From the NCBI RefSeq assembly GCF_009758205.1, contig NZ_WRXN01000005.1, forward strand, positions 124,001 through 188,000: a stretch of DNA of 64,000 bases, written 5' to 3'. The notes beneath the pieces were generated by a model, which was given only the letters and a program-made list of their open reading frames with translations, ran no database searches and was not told where the DNA came from. The stretch comes from Chitinophaga tropicalis (GTDB lineage: Bacteria > Bacteroidota > Bacteroidia > Chitinophagales > Chitinophagaceae). Position numbers and translations under genes: made by a program. Below are positions 16,788 to 25,213 of this stretch, one piece after another. How positions within the stretch are numbered: the first letter of the stretch is position 1; the number at the start of each line of letters is the position of its first letter.

Positions 16788-18635
16788 ATGGCCTTATACA
16801 CTCAAACAGCCGTATCAATTGGGGATGAAGAATTCAAGCAATTCCATGACCTGAGTCTCAGACAATCTATGGATGGACATCATGAGCTTAAACTCAGTAT
16901 CGGCTATGATTGGCTGCTGAAAATAGACAAGAATCCTGTCTCTTCCGGGAAGTCCTTTTTAGGCAAGGAATTACGTATGTCCGTTCAGGCAATAGAAGGC
17001 AGTCATGATCTTAAACCTCTCTTTTTCAATGGTATTGTTACCTCTGTTACTTTTGGCAAAGCCAGTAATGGCATCAATGGTTATTGTACAGTGGTAGCTT
17101 CCAGTCCGACGATACTGCTGGATGGCAATCCGCATATACAGTCCTATGAACAGCAGGACCTTGCTGCTATTGCTAATACGGTACTTAAAAACAGCAGTGT
17201 ACATCCGGGAAGCCTGGAAATAAATCCTGTATTCAGTGGTAAACTGAAATATATAGTTCAATACAGGGAAACCGGTTACAGCTTCCTGCAGCGTATGGCC
17301 CAGCGCTATGGGGAATGGTTCTTTTATAACGGTCAGCAGATAATATTCGGGAAATATACTCCGCAAAAAACTGTTTTATATCACCAGGTGAATCTGGTCG
17401 ACTTCAACTTTTCCCTGCGTACCCGGCCCAATAAAGTAGCTTTAAAGGGAATGGAATACCGGCAGTTCTCCTTTATGGAAAACAGTACTGCTAATATATC
17501 TGCCGGGGGAATAGATGGTCTTACCCAGCATGCCCAGTCCCAGAGCGATAAACTATATAATAAACCTTCCCAATATAAGGTGCCTTACGCCTTCAGCGGC
17601 AATGCCAAAGAAGAACTGGCCATCCTTGCCAAACGCCAGAAACAGGCGCAGATGGCGCAAATGGTAATGGTCAGCGGACGCAGTAAAAGCACCAGCCTGC
17701 GGCTGGGTGATACCATCAGCATACAGGAAAATATCTTCTCTGTAGAAGATCACGGAGAATATATGATCACAGCACTGGAACATCACTGTGATGGTACCGG
17801 TGAATATTATAACCTTTTTGAGGGAACACCGGTTGCCACAGCGGTACCTCCCCTTAACCTGGACAATATCCCTTTCTGCGAAGCGCAAAGCGCAACAGTA
17901 GTAGAAAATTTTGATCCCAAAGGACTGGGACGTATACGCGTAAGATTTAGCTGGCAGAATGGTACCTCTCCCTGGATCCGCCTGATGCAGCCACATGGTG
18001 GCGGCAATAAAGGGTTTTATTTCATACCGGAAGTAGGAGAAGAAGTGTGGGTGGATTTTGAAGGCGGCAACCCGGAAGCGCCTTTCGCCACTGGCGCCGC
18101 GTACAATGGCAGTGCCAGGACCAACTTCGGCGATACCATGAATAACATAAAGGTGATCAGCACCCGCAGCGGACATACCATTAAACTGGATGATTCCAGC
18201 GGACAGGAATTTATCACCATCGCTGACAAAGGAGGTAATACCATAGTAATGGATACCAACGGACAGAACATCTCCATCTCTGCTCCTGAACATATCAGTA
18301 TCAACGCCAGGAACATTACCCTGCAGGCTCTCGAAAGTATTGATGTAAACGCCGGCGCTCATATCACCAATGCAGCAGGTATGAACATGACCCATTCCGC
18401 CGGTATGAACATACTGCACAATGCAGGTGATAGCATGAGCCAATATTCAGTTAATGACTACCGGCTGAGCGCTACCAACATCACCAAGATAGCCATGGAA
18501 AACATGGACGTTCAGGCAAAGAAAATTGAAAAGACGGCTGAAGAAATGAAGGTAGACAGCTCTAAAGAAGAGATGACCATTAACTCCGGTAAATCCGTCG
18601 CTATCAAGAGCGCTGAGAAATCCAAACTGTTCTGA
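16788..18635 (+). CDS. vgrG: Type VI secretion spike protein VgrG (TssI)
   Basis: This 615-residue protein forms the trimeric spike tip of the T6SS tube. The N-terminal ~370 residues are the gp27/phage late-control-D-like part, with YRETGYSFLQRMAQRYGEWF. An OB-fold gp5-like domain follows (about 375-465), with the conserved GRIRVRFSWQNG, IPEVGEEVWVDFEGGNPEAP. The C-terminus is the repetitive beta-helix needle (IKLDDSSGQEFITIADKGG, then NAAGMNMTHSAGMNILHNAG), ending in a Lys-rich tail. The type fits VgrG of the Bacteroidota subtype iii systems. It leads a one-strand run of five more genes, which carries effectors and probable immunity genes. No other structural T6SS gene is in the window. Confidence 0.93.
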   Translation: MALYTQTAVSIGDEEFKQFHDLSLRQSMDGHHELKLSIGYDWLLKIDKNPVSSGKSFLGKELRMSVQAIEGSHDLKPLFFNGIVTSVTFGKASNGINGYCTVVASSPTILLDGNPHIQSYEQQDLAAIANTVLKNSSVHPGSLEINPVFSGKLKYIVQYRETGYSFLQRMAQRYGEWFFYNGQQIIFGKYTPQKTVLYHQVNLVDFNFSLRTRPNKVALKGMEYRQFSFMENSTANISAGGIDGLTQHAQSQSDKLYNKPSQYKVPYAFSGNAKEELAILAKRQKQAQMAQMVMVSGRSKSTSLRLGDTISIQENIFSVEDHGEYMITALEHHCDGTGEYYNLFEGTPVATAVPPLNLDNIPFCEAQSATVVENFDPKGLGRIRVRFSWQNGTSPWIRLMQPHGGGNKGFYFIPEVGEEVWVDFEGGNPEAPFATGAAYNGSARTNFGDTMNNIKVISTRSGHTIKLDDSSGQEFITIADKGGNTIVMDTNGQNISISAPEHISINARNITLQALESIDVNAGAHITNAAGMNMTHSAGMNILHNAGDSMSQYSVNDYRLSATNITKIAMENMDVQAKKIEKTAEEMKVDSSKEEMTINSGKSVAIKSAEKSKLF

Positions 18636-18649
18636 TCTAATTGTGTTCT

Positions 18650-20044
18650 ATGAGCGAAAACAATGTTGGCAGTTTTATTGTCATCAGTAAAAAATATACT
18701 GAAAACGGTGAGAATATCCGCTGGAACAGTGCGGGCGAGACGTCCCTGCAATCCGGTAAACGTGTAAGAATGGCGGGTAAACAGGAGGGCGTTACCTTCC
18801 ATAAGAATGATCCTGTTAACCTGAATACAGCCACTCCTGTAAAAGTATTAAAGGTAACCGGTCCCAATAGCGTGGTGAACCAGAATACCTATGAATTTGA
18901 AGCAACTGCTTTCAGTGAACAGGTGCCGGATAATCAGCTGATGCTGGTACGCTGGGCTTATTCCTTCGATGGCGGCAAAACTATTGAGCCATTTAAAACA
19001 GGTACCACACATGCGGAAAAAGGCATTGCCTATAAGCAGGTAACTGTACAGGGAAATAAGGTGGATAAGGAAGTCAGCGTATATGCTTATTTCCGCAAGC
19101 CTGATCCTAATGTTAAAGCTACATCCAAAGTAATATACCTGCCACTTATAGTAGATGCCTACCGCGTACCCGGACTAAATGAAGACGGCTCCGATATTGC
19201 CAATGATATGGCTTATGGTAATGGGCAGCCCCGCAAACCGGTGTACAGTGCAGGAGAACTGGCCAGCTATAAGACCAATTACCTTGACCCCGGTTTTGAC
19301 ATTGGCAGGGATGGCAAATTTGCCAATGCCGGCAATGGCAGCAAGGGAATTTATAGCGAAAAGCAGACGCTGGAAACAGGTGCGCTCATGCGTTTCTCCA
19401 ACGCTACTTCCACAAACAGCAGTCTGTTTGAACAGTTCAGGACAATGGTAAACCTGATGGCCAGAGGAGACCTGAATGATAACATTCATAGCATGATAGA
19501 TAAGTTTGAGCGGAATGAAGGGGGGACCTATGAGAATGCCAAACTTACTGCTGCTGTGCAGGAAAATCCGTCTACAGTCCGTTTCTGTACAGGTATTGAA
19601 GATGAAATGGCAGACCGCATCAAAAAGGCTGGTGGCGAACTTACCACAATGGAGGATAAGAAAATCTATTATGGCAGTGAGGCTGGCTATACCAGGAACC
19701 ATCCCTATGGTCATCCGTCCTTCCCTTATGGCCGGGACTATAACATCGTAAAAGGCCTTACTATAGCCATTAATGATGTGTGGTGTTATAAAGTAACGCT
19801 GACAGCGTTTAAGATAACCGGCAATAATTATAAAGCAAAATATGAGGTGCAGTTGTGGGACCATTTCGGTCTTGACCTGCCGGATATGCAGAAGTTCTAT
19901 TCCTATGGAGCAGGTTTCAGGGCCTGGTTCCTGTTACAGCACATGAGAGGTTATAAGCCTTTTCTGACCAAGGTCCGGTTTGAAAAAGAATTTACCGGCA
20001 ATATTACCGAAGGAGCACAGGAAAGGAAAAATAAAAGAAAATGA
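18650..20044 (+). CDS. Putative T6SS effector with DUF3289-like C-terminal domain
   Basis: I use ATG 18650 (464 residues), 14 bp after vgrG; a TTG three codons earlier is less likely. The N-terminal ~165 residues look like beta-sandwich, Ig-like material (VLKVTGPNSVVNQNTYEFEA, then LVRWAYSFDGGKT), suited to docking on the spike. The C-terminal half (about 250-455) ends VQLWDHFGLDLPDM and FRAWFLLQHMRGYKPFLTKV, which I recognise as the DUF3289 pattern, a family of uncharacterised proteins often found with VgrG in enterobacteria. No signal peptide is present. The enzymatic activity is unknown. Its stop overlaps the start of a small lipoprotein gene (ATGA), as expected of a toxin-immunity pair; the lipoprotein suggests a periplasmic target. 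Confidence 0.7.
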   Translation: MSENNVGSFIVISKKYTENGENIRWNSAGETSLQSGKRVRMAGKQEGVTFHKNDPVNLNTATPVKVLKVTGPNSVVNQNTYEFEATAFSEQVPDNQLMLVRWAYSFDGGKTIEPFKTGTTHAEKGIAYKQVTVQGNKVDKEVSVYAYFRKPDPNVKATSKVIYLPLIVDAYRVPGLNEDGSDIANDMAYGNGQPRKPVYSAGELASYKTNYLDPGFDIGRDGKFANAGNGSKGIYSEKQTLETGALMRFSNATSTNSSLFEQFRTMVNLMARGDLNDNIHSMIDKFERNEGGTYENAKLTAAVQENPSTVRFCTGIEDEMADRIKKAGGELTTMEDKKIYYGSEAGYTRNHPYGHPSFPYGRDYNIVKGLTIAINDVWCYKVTLTAFKITGNNYKAKYEVQLWDHFGLDLPDMQKFYSYGAGFRAWFLLQHMRGYKPFLTKVRFEKEFTGNITEGAQERKNKRK

Positions 20045-20532
20045 AGATCATCAGTATTATCATCTTATGCTGTGCCATGCTATGGTGCAGTTGTACAGAC
20101 AGGGATACAGCTACAAAGGTCATCTACCTGGAAAAGCTTGACCATAAAGGCATTGCAGACATAGATATGCAGTTGAAGCCTGTATGGTACCAGTATGCGC
20201 TCCTTGAAAATCCGCCGGCCAATATAGATAGTCTCAGGCAGCTGATAGTACACTATTGCGACAGCATGGTGAACACAACTGCAGTGGAAGGACATTACAC
20301 CCGGTATCTTATCCGGTTCTTTAACTATTCTGATAACACGAAGGGTTATGTGAACGGGAAGGAGGACTTCATGGATGTACATACAAACATCTCGCAGGAG
20401 ATAGAGGATTACCGGGGAGAATACCGCTATGAAACCTGCAAGGACGATACGCTGCATGGGACCTGGTCAGTGGAGGTGAAGACGGGTGATGTATTCAGAA
20501 GAGATACCTTAAAGAACAATTGCAAGAACTAA
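20041..20532 (+). CDS. Small lipoprotein, candidate immunity protein for the DUF3289 effector
   Basis: The 163-residue product begins MKIISIIILCCAMLWCSC, a short signal peptide with a likely lipid-attachment Cys at residue 18 (lipobox LWCSC is imperfect). The mature part is acidic, with DNTKGYVNGKEDFMDVHTN and ETCKDDTLHGTWSVEV, and holds two Cys near the end. It resembles no family I can name. Its start overlaps the effector stop by 4 bp, so the pair is tightly co-produced. A membrane-anchored periplasmic protein directly after a toxin gene is the standard place for an immunity protein; this function is inferred. Its stop overlaps the next start (TAATG). Confidence 0.6.
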   Translation: MKIISIIILCCAMLWCSCTDRDTATKVIYLEKLDHKGIADIDMQLKPVWYQYALLENPPANIDSLRQLIVHYCDSMVNTTAVEGHYTRYLIRFFNYSDNTKGYVNGKEDFMDVHTNISQEIEDYRGEYRYETCKDDTLHGTWSVEVKTGDVFRRDTLKNNCKN

Positions 20533-21293
20533 TGTTTTCTGTCAGAAAAATATTTGCAGGCAGGGCAGAGAAGAAAGAGGTACACGCCCCTCGCATCTAT
20601 TCTGTTATGTTAACCTACAAGGGAAATACCAACGCGTTGTTAAAGTTCAATATGGAGATCTGCAGGATGACCGTTGGAGATAACACGACCCAGTATTTCC
20701 AGATCACAAGATCTGATGTAATGGTCAATGATGAAGATACGACTGACCATGTCGCTTCCGATCTGGCAGCGCAATGCGGCAATGTGCTTTATCCGCTGCA
20801 GGTACAGATAGGGCAGGATAGTACTATATCCAGCGTATTCAATCACCAGGAGATATTGCAACGGTGGAAGGAGAAAAAAGAACTGTTGAAGCAATACTTC
20901 ACAGGGGCCGATGCAGATAGCTATATAGAAGCTACCGGCAATACCATTGAACAGGAAAGTACCCTGTTACCAGCCATCAAACAGGATCTGTTTCTGACAG
21001 CATATTGCAATACACTCCTTGCAGGCAACCGTAATGGATTCAAAGTATCCTACTACCTGTTTCCGTTTGAGACACCTGTTACCTATGATGTAACACTGAC
21101 CGGTAACAGGATGATGAATAACCTGCAACAATCCGGAAGGCAGGAAAACGGAGATGGCATAATGGAAATGAAATACACTTTTTACAAAACCCATGGCCCC
21201 CTTCAGACCCTGAATGCACAATGGAAGGCAGGGCCTTTACAGGTTATGCTGACAGCGACCTGCATCAACAGTGATGATCATAATATAAATTAA
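20532..21293 (+). CDS. Unrecognised cytoplasmic protein, candidate T6SS adaptor or chaperone
   Basis: I place the start at ATG 20532, giving 253 residues; it shares one base with the upstream stop (TAATG). A TTG start four codons earlier is possible. The protein is soluble without a signal peptide. It starts basic (MFSVRKIFAGRAEKKEV), then has beta-rich stretches (SVMLTYKGNTNALLKFNMEI) and a charged helical middle (EILQRWKEKKELLKQYF), and ends with another beta-rich part. No family motif is recognised. It sits exactly between the first immunity candidate and the PAAR-like effector, 7 bp before the latter. In other T6SS this place is often taken by an adaptor that loads the next effector onto VgrG, so that role is suggested. 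Confidence 0.55.
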   Translation: MFSVRKIFAGRAEKKEVHAPRIYSVMLTYKGNTNALLKFNMEICRMTVGDNTTQYFQITRSDVMVNDEDTTDHVASDLAAQCGNVLYPLQVQIGQDSTISSVFNHQEILQRWKEKKELLKQYFTGADADSYIEATGNTIEQESTLLPAIKQDLFLTAYCNTLLAGNRNGFKVSYYLFPFETPVTYDVTLTGNRMMNNLQQSGRQENGDGIMEMKYTFYKTHGPLQTLNAQWKAGPLQVMLTATCINSDDHNIN

Positions 21294-21300
21294 TTGTAGT

Positions 21301-24300
21301 ATGGCAGATAAACATTTTGTTGTACAGGGAGCGGCATGTAAATGTAATTTCGGAGGCTCCCCGGATAAGCTGAAGATATCCGCTAATGACCGCGACTATA
21401 TCAATGATGGGGATGGCAGCGCCAAACCTATTGCCAGTAATAAAGATATAGGGCAACCGCTGGAGGCAAAGACCTTTGGCAGCTGTTCTATAACCAGGAG
21501 CTCGTGCAGTCCTTCCATTACACAATGGCAGGGCTTTTATGAAAAGGTAACCCTTACCAATGGAGGTAAGATACTGACAGAAGAAAGTAAAGCGATCTGC
21601 TCTGTATCAGGCTCGCCCTGTATATCCATCACTTTCCACGGGCAAACGGCTGCTGTGACCAGTACACATTTCGACAATGTGGAAGTGGCAACGCTGGCGG
21701 TTCTTAACCCTATGGCTCCCAAACCGGCCAATAACAAAGAGACGCCAAAGGTAAAATCCATCACAGGGAAAACAGAGGCACGTGTTCCTGCCATGGAAGT
21801 GAGCAGCGGTAAAACCGCTCCTGTGCTCATTGTCCGGGTTGATGAGCCAATGGCATTCTCTGTAAAGGATTATTACAATCCTGCCAAAGCAGATAAGGAC
21901 AAGGTAAGCTGGAAAGTGTACAAAGGGCACAACTTTGAGGCAGAGGCTATGTCATTCGAAGAAGCAGGCCCTGAGCTGAAAATGAACTTTGATGCCGCAG
22001 GCAATTACCGTGTGATGGCCTATGGTACAGAAGGAACAGACATCCGTTGTGCCATAGATGTGACGGCAGCTGTAAACAAGCTTAAAAGCGATATTGGGAT
22101 TGGCACTGGTATGGGGCGTATCCAGGGAAATGAATACCGTGTCAGAAGAGGTGTGCCTGTAAACATAGCAGCGAAGTATGAAATAGAGCCTGCATTGCCG
22201 GCGGAAAAACAGCTGGTGACTATGCAGGTGACAGATATGAATGGCAGTATACTGGCTTCCGGGGCACAGGGGGAAGATACACTTACCTTCACTCCTGTTA
22301 ACGGAGCGGCTACCTATAAAGTGACCATCAGCATGGATGGGCAGATCATCACAAAAGACCTTATATCTGAAGGGAATGGTGTTGTAGCTATCAAAAGCAA
22401 TCCTTCGGCAGAAGTGATCCGGCCTGGTACTGCTATGAGCTTCCAGGTAAGTGAGATGACGTACTTTACACAGCTGCAGGAATTTGAAACGACGGGTATC
22501 AAATGGCAGCTGAATGGAAGGGATGTGGGCACTGGTCAATCTATCAGCCTCAGCGGAGATCATTTTATCAATGAGGGGAATTATGTAGTAGAAGCCTATG
22601 TAATGAAGGCCGATGCGTGGGATGCGAAGAAAGGCGCTCCTTCCTCCCGGCATCAGAAGGACGATTGCCGTTTTTCAGTAAAGAAGAATGAGGTCACCCG
22701 GATAAAAGTAGAGAATGGTAGTACCAAATGGGTAGTGGGCAAACGTTATACGCTGGAGGCAGAAACGCTGATGCCCTATCAGCAGGCACTGGATGGGTCT
22801 CTTACCTGGTCGCCCGCCGGCAGCCGTACTAATAAGGCTCAGGGCATCTATGCTCCGCAGAAAGGGAAATTCATAGTGACGGCATCCCTCAACGGAAAAA
22901 CTAAAAGTCTGCAGGCAGATGCAGATGTAGCTGAAATTACCAGCTGGTATTTCGGGGATAAAGATGGCGTCTATAAGCTGCGTGCAGGCTGGAATGAAAC
23001 ACTTAAAGTAGTGATGACCTGTGCGGCGGCTGCGGGAGAAACGGTTAGTGTACATATACTGGAAGCAGACCGTTCCAATTTTAACTATATAAAGGAAATA
23101 CCTGACTGCAAATTTGACAACAACGGAGAGCTGAAAGCAGATCTGAATACAAACGATCTGAAGCCTCAGCTGAACAAACTGTATTTTGAAGGCAATGAAT
23201 ATGATGTGCTGTTTGCTATTCAGGCAAATCCGAAAGGGATACAGTTTGCCAATATGAAGACAGTAGAGGCAGATGGCAAGACCTTCCTCTTTCCGCAAAA
23301 ACAAAGCAATCAGCGGGGCAGTGAGCTGGGGAAATATGTATATATCAGCAAGGCCAAAGAGATAGTGAACGTTAATTTCTTTGACAGCACCAATTACCCG
23401 ACATATAAGGTATATAAGTATGGAGAGAAGATAAAGATACGTGTGCAGACCCGTAATCTTGCCGGTGAAGACCTGACATTACAGATATGGCATAATGGTA
23501 ATAAGCAGGAAGATAAGATGATGCTGGAAATACATGGCAAGCCGGATGATAAGGAAGTATGGGAAACGGAACTTGATACCAATAAATTGAAAAGCGGTGA
23601 CAAGAAGATAGATGATCCCCTTCGCAGTTTCTTCGCTATAATAAAAGCTAAGGATGGAGATACATTTAAATTTCCCAAAGAGATAGCGGACGCCAATGCC
23701 TTTGACCCTAAAAAAGTAAGCTTCTACCAGCATATTAAACTATCAAATGCAGCTGCAGATAGTCTCAATAAACAGGCAAAAGATATAGCTCCTGTGGTAC
23801 TGGGAGAAGCACTGGAAAAGGCGGAGAATAAAAAGGGATGTCCCCGTTGTAATGAGGACATCACACCTGCTATGCTGAAACAGGTATTTAAAGAAGCAGA
23901 TGACGCTACATTGAAAACAGTAGCTGATACTTATAATAAATATATGCGGGATATAGGCATGAATACCTGCTGGAATAAAGCTCATTTCTTTGCGCAGGTG
24001 TCGGTAGAATCAGGGCCTAAGCTGCATTTGAAAAGTGGGGAGAGCTTTAATTATTACTGGGAAGACCTGGATAATCACTTCCCTCCTTTCAGGACAACAG
24101 AAGGCAAGGAGAAGGCACAACTCTGGGGCCGGGCTGCAAGAAAGCCGGTCAGCCCGGGTGTAACAGCAGAGAATGAGAAGAACATTGCCAACTATGCTTA
24201 TGGTCCTGACGCGGCAAAAGGTAAGGAGCTGGGGAATACGGGCGCTAATGACGGCTGGGATTTCCGCGGAAAGGGGTTGATACAGCTGACAGGCCGTACC

Positions 24301-25194
24301 GCCTATGAGTATGCCAATACTTATACGAAGAAGGAAAATGCAGATATTATCACAAATCCGGACCTGGTCACCTCAGATGTAAAAGTTGCTGTATTATCGT
24401 CTATGGCGTTCTGGAAATGGAAAGGGTTGCAGGAGCTGGCTAATGGTAAGCAGGAAGTAAAGCCTATCAGTACGAAAGTTGGTAAGAATGTGTTTCACGA
24501 TGATGGTACAGATGCTTATTCTGAAAAGAAGAAGGCCTTTGATAACACTACCTCAGTATTGTTTAAGGTGAAGGATTGTGTTTATGGGCTGGTGCCTGAA
24601 GAGAACAACAACCTGTACAAAATTGATGTGGATGCGTTCAAATATGAGCTGATCCGGAAGAATGAAGCCTCTAAACAATTTCAGTTTGACATCTATATTG
24701 GCGGTAAGCTGACTGCAACCATACTGAAAAACGTAAATAACAAGAAGCTGTTGCCATTCCCTGATAGTGGTCCTAACTGGGGGCGTTTCGGAGGCCGGGA
24801 TGGTGGTGATGATAACTATTCGGATCCTAAGGTGGCGGCAGCTGCATTAGGGTTTTTCTATTCATTGCCTAAGAACAATTATACCGGGAAGTTATACTTC
24901 AATGATATGTCGGCCAGCAATCAACGTGACCTGGGACATCAGGGGCACAGGAACGGAGATGATATTGATATCCGGTACCCGGGTAGTACAGATGAGGTGG
25001 GAGAAGTATTATGGTCGAAGGCGATGCTGAATTATCCGAATGAAGAAAAATTCGTGGAAGCGCTGGAAAATATTCTTAGTATTGCCGGGAAGTGGGGTTT
25101 TAATACCAACTATGCCTACAAATCAGGTATAAAGGGTACAAAAAATGTTGCCTTTTCTGTACATCAGAACCATTTCCACATTGGATTAAGATAG
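21301..25194 (+). CDS. Large PAAR-like (DUF4280) T6SS effector with GH19-type and LAS-peptidase domains
   Basis: This 1297-residue protein is a spike-tip effector that should cut peptidoglycan in both glycan and peptide. Residues ~1-130 form the DUF4280 PAAR-like tip (VVQGAACKCNFG, then GSCSITRSSCSPSITQWQ). Residues ~170-830 are a string of Ig-like beta-sandwich repeats. Residues ~850-1060 are GH19 lysozyme/chitinase-like: HFFAQVSVESG puts the general acid at Glu903, GESFNYYW matches the second acidic loop (Glu914), and WDFRGKGLIQLTGR (986-999) is the typical substrate-groove motif. The C-terminus (~1190-1297) is a LAS metallopeptidase of the M15/M74 type with GHRNGDDIDIRY (His1216, Asp1223) and a closing NHFHIGLR (His1291, His1293) as zinc ligands. 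It has no signal peptide, as expected. The lipoprotein gene 4 bp downstream is the likely immunity partner. Confidence 0.8.
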   Translation: MADKHFVVQGAACKCNFGGSPDKLKISANDRDYINDGDGSAKPIASNKDIGQPLEAKTFGSCSITRSSCSPSITQWQGFYEKVTLTNGGKILTEESKAICSVSGSPCISITFHGQTAAVTSTHFDNVEVATLAVLNPMAPKPANNKETPKVKSITGKTEARVPAMEVSSGKTAPVLIVRVDEPMAFSVKDYYNPAKADKDKVSWKVYKGHNFEAEAMSFEEAGPELKMNFDAAGNYRVMAYGTEGTDIRCAIDVTAAVNKLKSDIGIGTGMGRIQGNEYRVRRGVPVNIAAKYEIEPALPAEKQLVTMQVTDMNGSILASGAQGEDTLTFTPVNGAATYKVTISMDGQIITKDLISEGNGVVAIKSNPSAEVIRPGTAMSFQVSEMTYFTQLQEFETTGIKWQLNGRDVGTGQSISLSGDHFINEGNYVVEAYVMKADAWDAKKGAPSSRHQKDDCRFSVKKNEVTRIKVENGSTKWVVGKRYTLEAETLMPYQQALDGSLTWSPAGSRTNKAQGIYAPQKGKFIVTASLNGKTKSLQADADVAEITSWYFGDKDGVYKLRAGWNETLKVVMTCAAAAGETVSVHILEADRSNFNYIKEIPDCKFDNNGELKADLNTNDLKPQLNKLYFEGNEYDVLFAIQANPKGIQFANMKTVEADGKTFLFPQKQSNQRGSELGKYVYISKAKEIVNVNFFDSTNYPTYKVYKYGEKIKIRVQTRNLAGEDLTLQIWHNGNKQEDKMMLEIHGKPDDKEVWETELDTNKLKSGDKKIDDPLRSFFAIIKAKDGDTFKFPKEIADANAFDPKKVSFYQHIKLSNAAADSLNKQAKDIAPVVLGEALEKAENKKGCPRCNEDITPAMLKQVFKEADDATLKTVADTYNKYMRDIGMNTCWNKAHFFAQVSVESGPKLHLKSGESFNYYWEDLDNHFPPFRTTEGKEKAQLWGRAARKPVSPGVTAENEKNIANYAYGPDAAKGKELGNTGANDGWDFRGKGLIQLTGRTAYEYANTYTKKENADIITNPDLVTSDVKVAVLSSMAFWKWKGLQELANGKQEVKPISTKVGKNVFHDDGTDAYSEKKKAFDNTTSVLFKVKDCVYGLVPEENNNLYKIDVDAFKYELIRKNEASKQFQFDIYIGGKLTATILKNVNNKKLLPFPDSGPNWGRFGGRDGGDDNYSDPKVAAAALGFFYSLPKNNYTGKLYFNDMSASNQRDLGHQGHRNGDDIDIRYPGSTDEVGEVLWSKAMLNYPNEEKFVEALENILSIAGKWGFNTNYAYKSGIKGTKNVAFSVHQNHFHIGLR

Positions 25195-25213
25195 ATAAAT
25201 GATCAATAACAAT

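Noticed and set aside
17553-18443. 296-residue minus-strand frame inside vgrG
   Set aside because: A shadow frame; vgrG motifs cover this stretch on the plus strand.
22675-23304. Long minus-strand open frames inside the 1297-residue effector gene
   Set aside because: Composition is that of a reverse shadow frame, with no family motif; the plus-strand gene has clear domains over the whole stretch.
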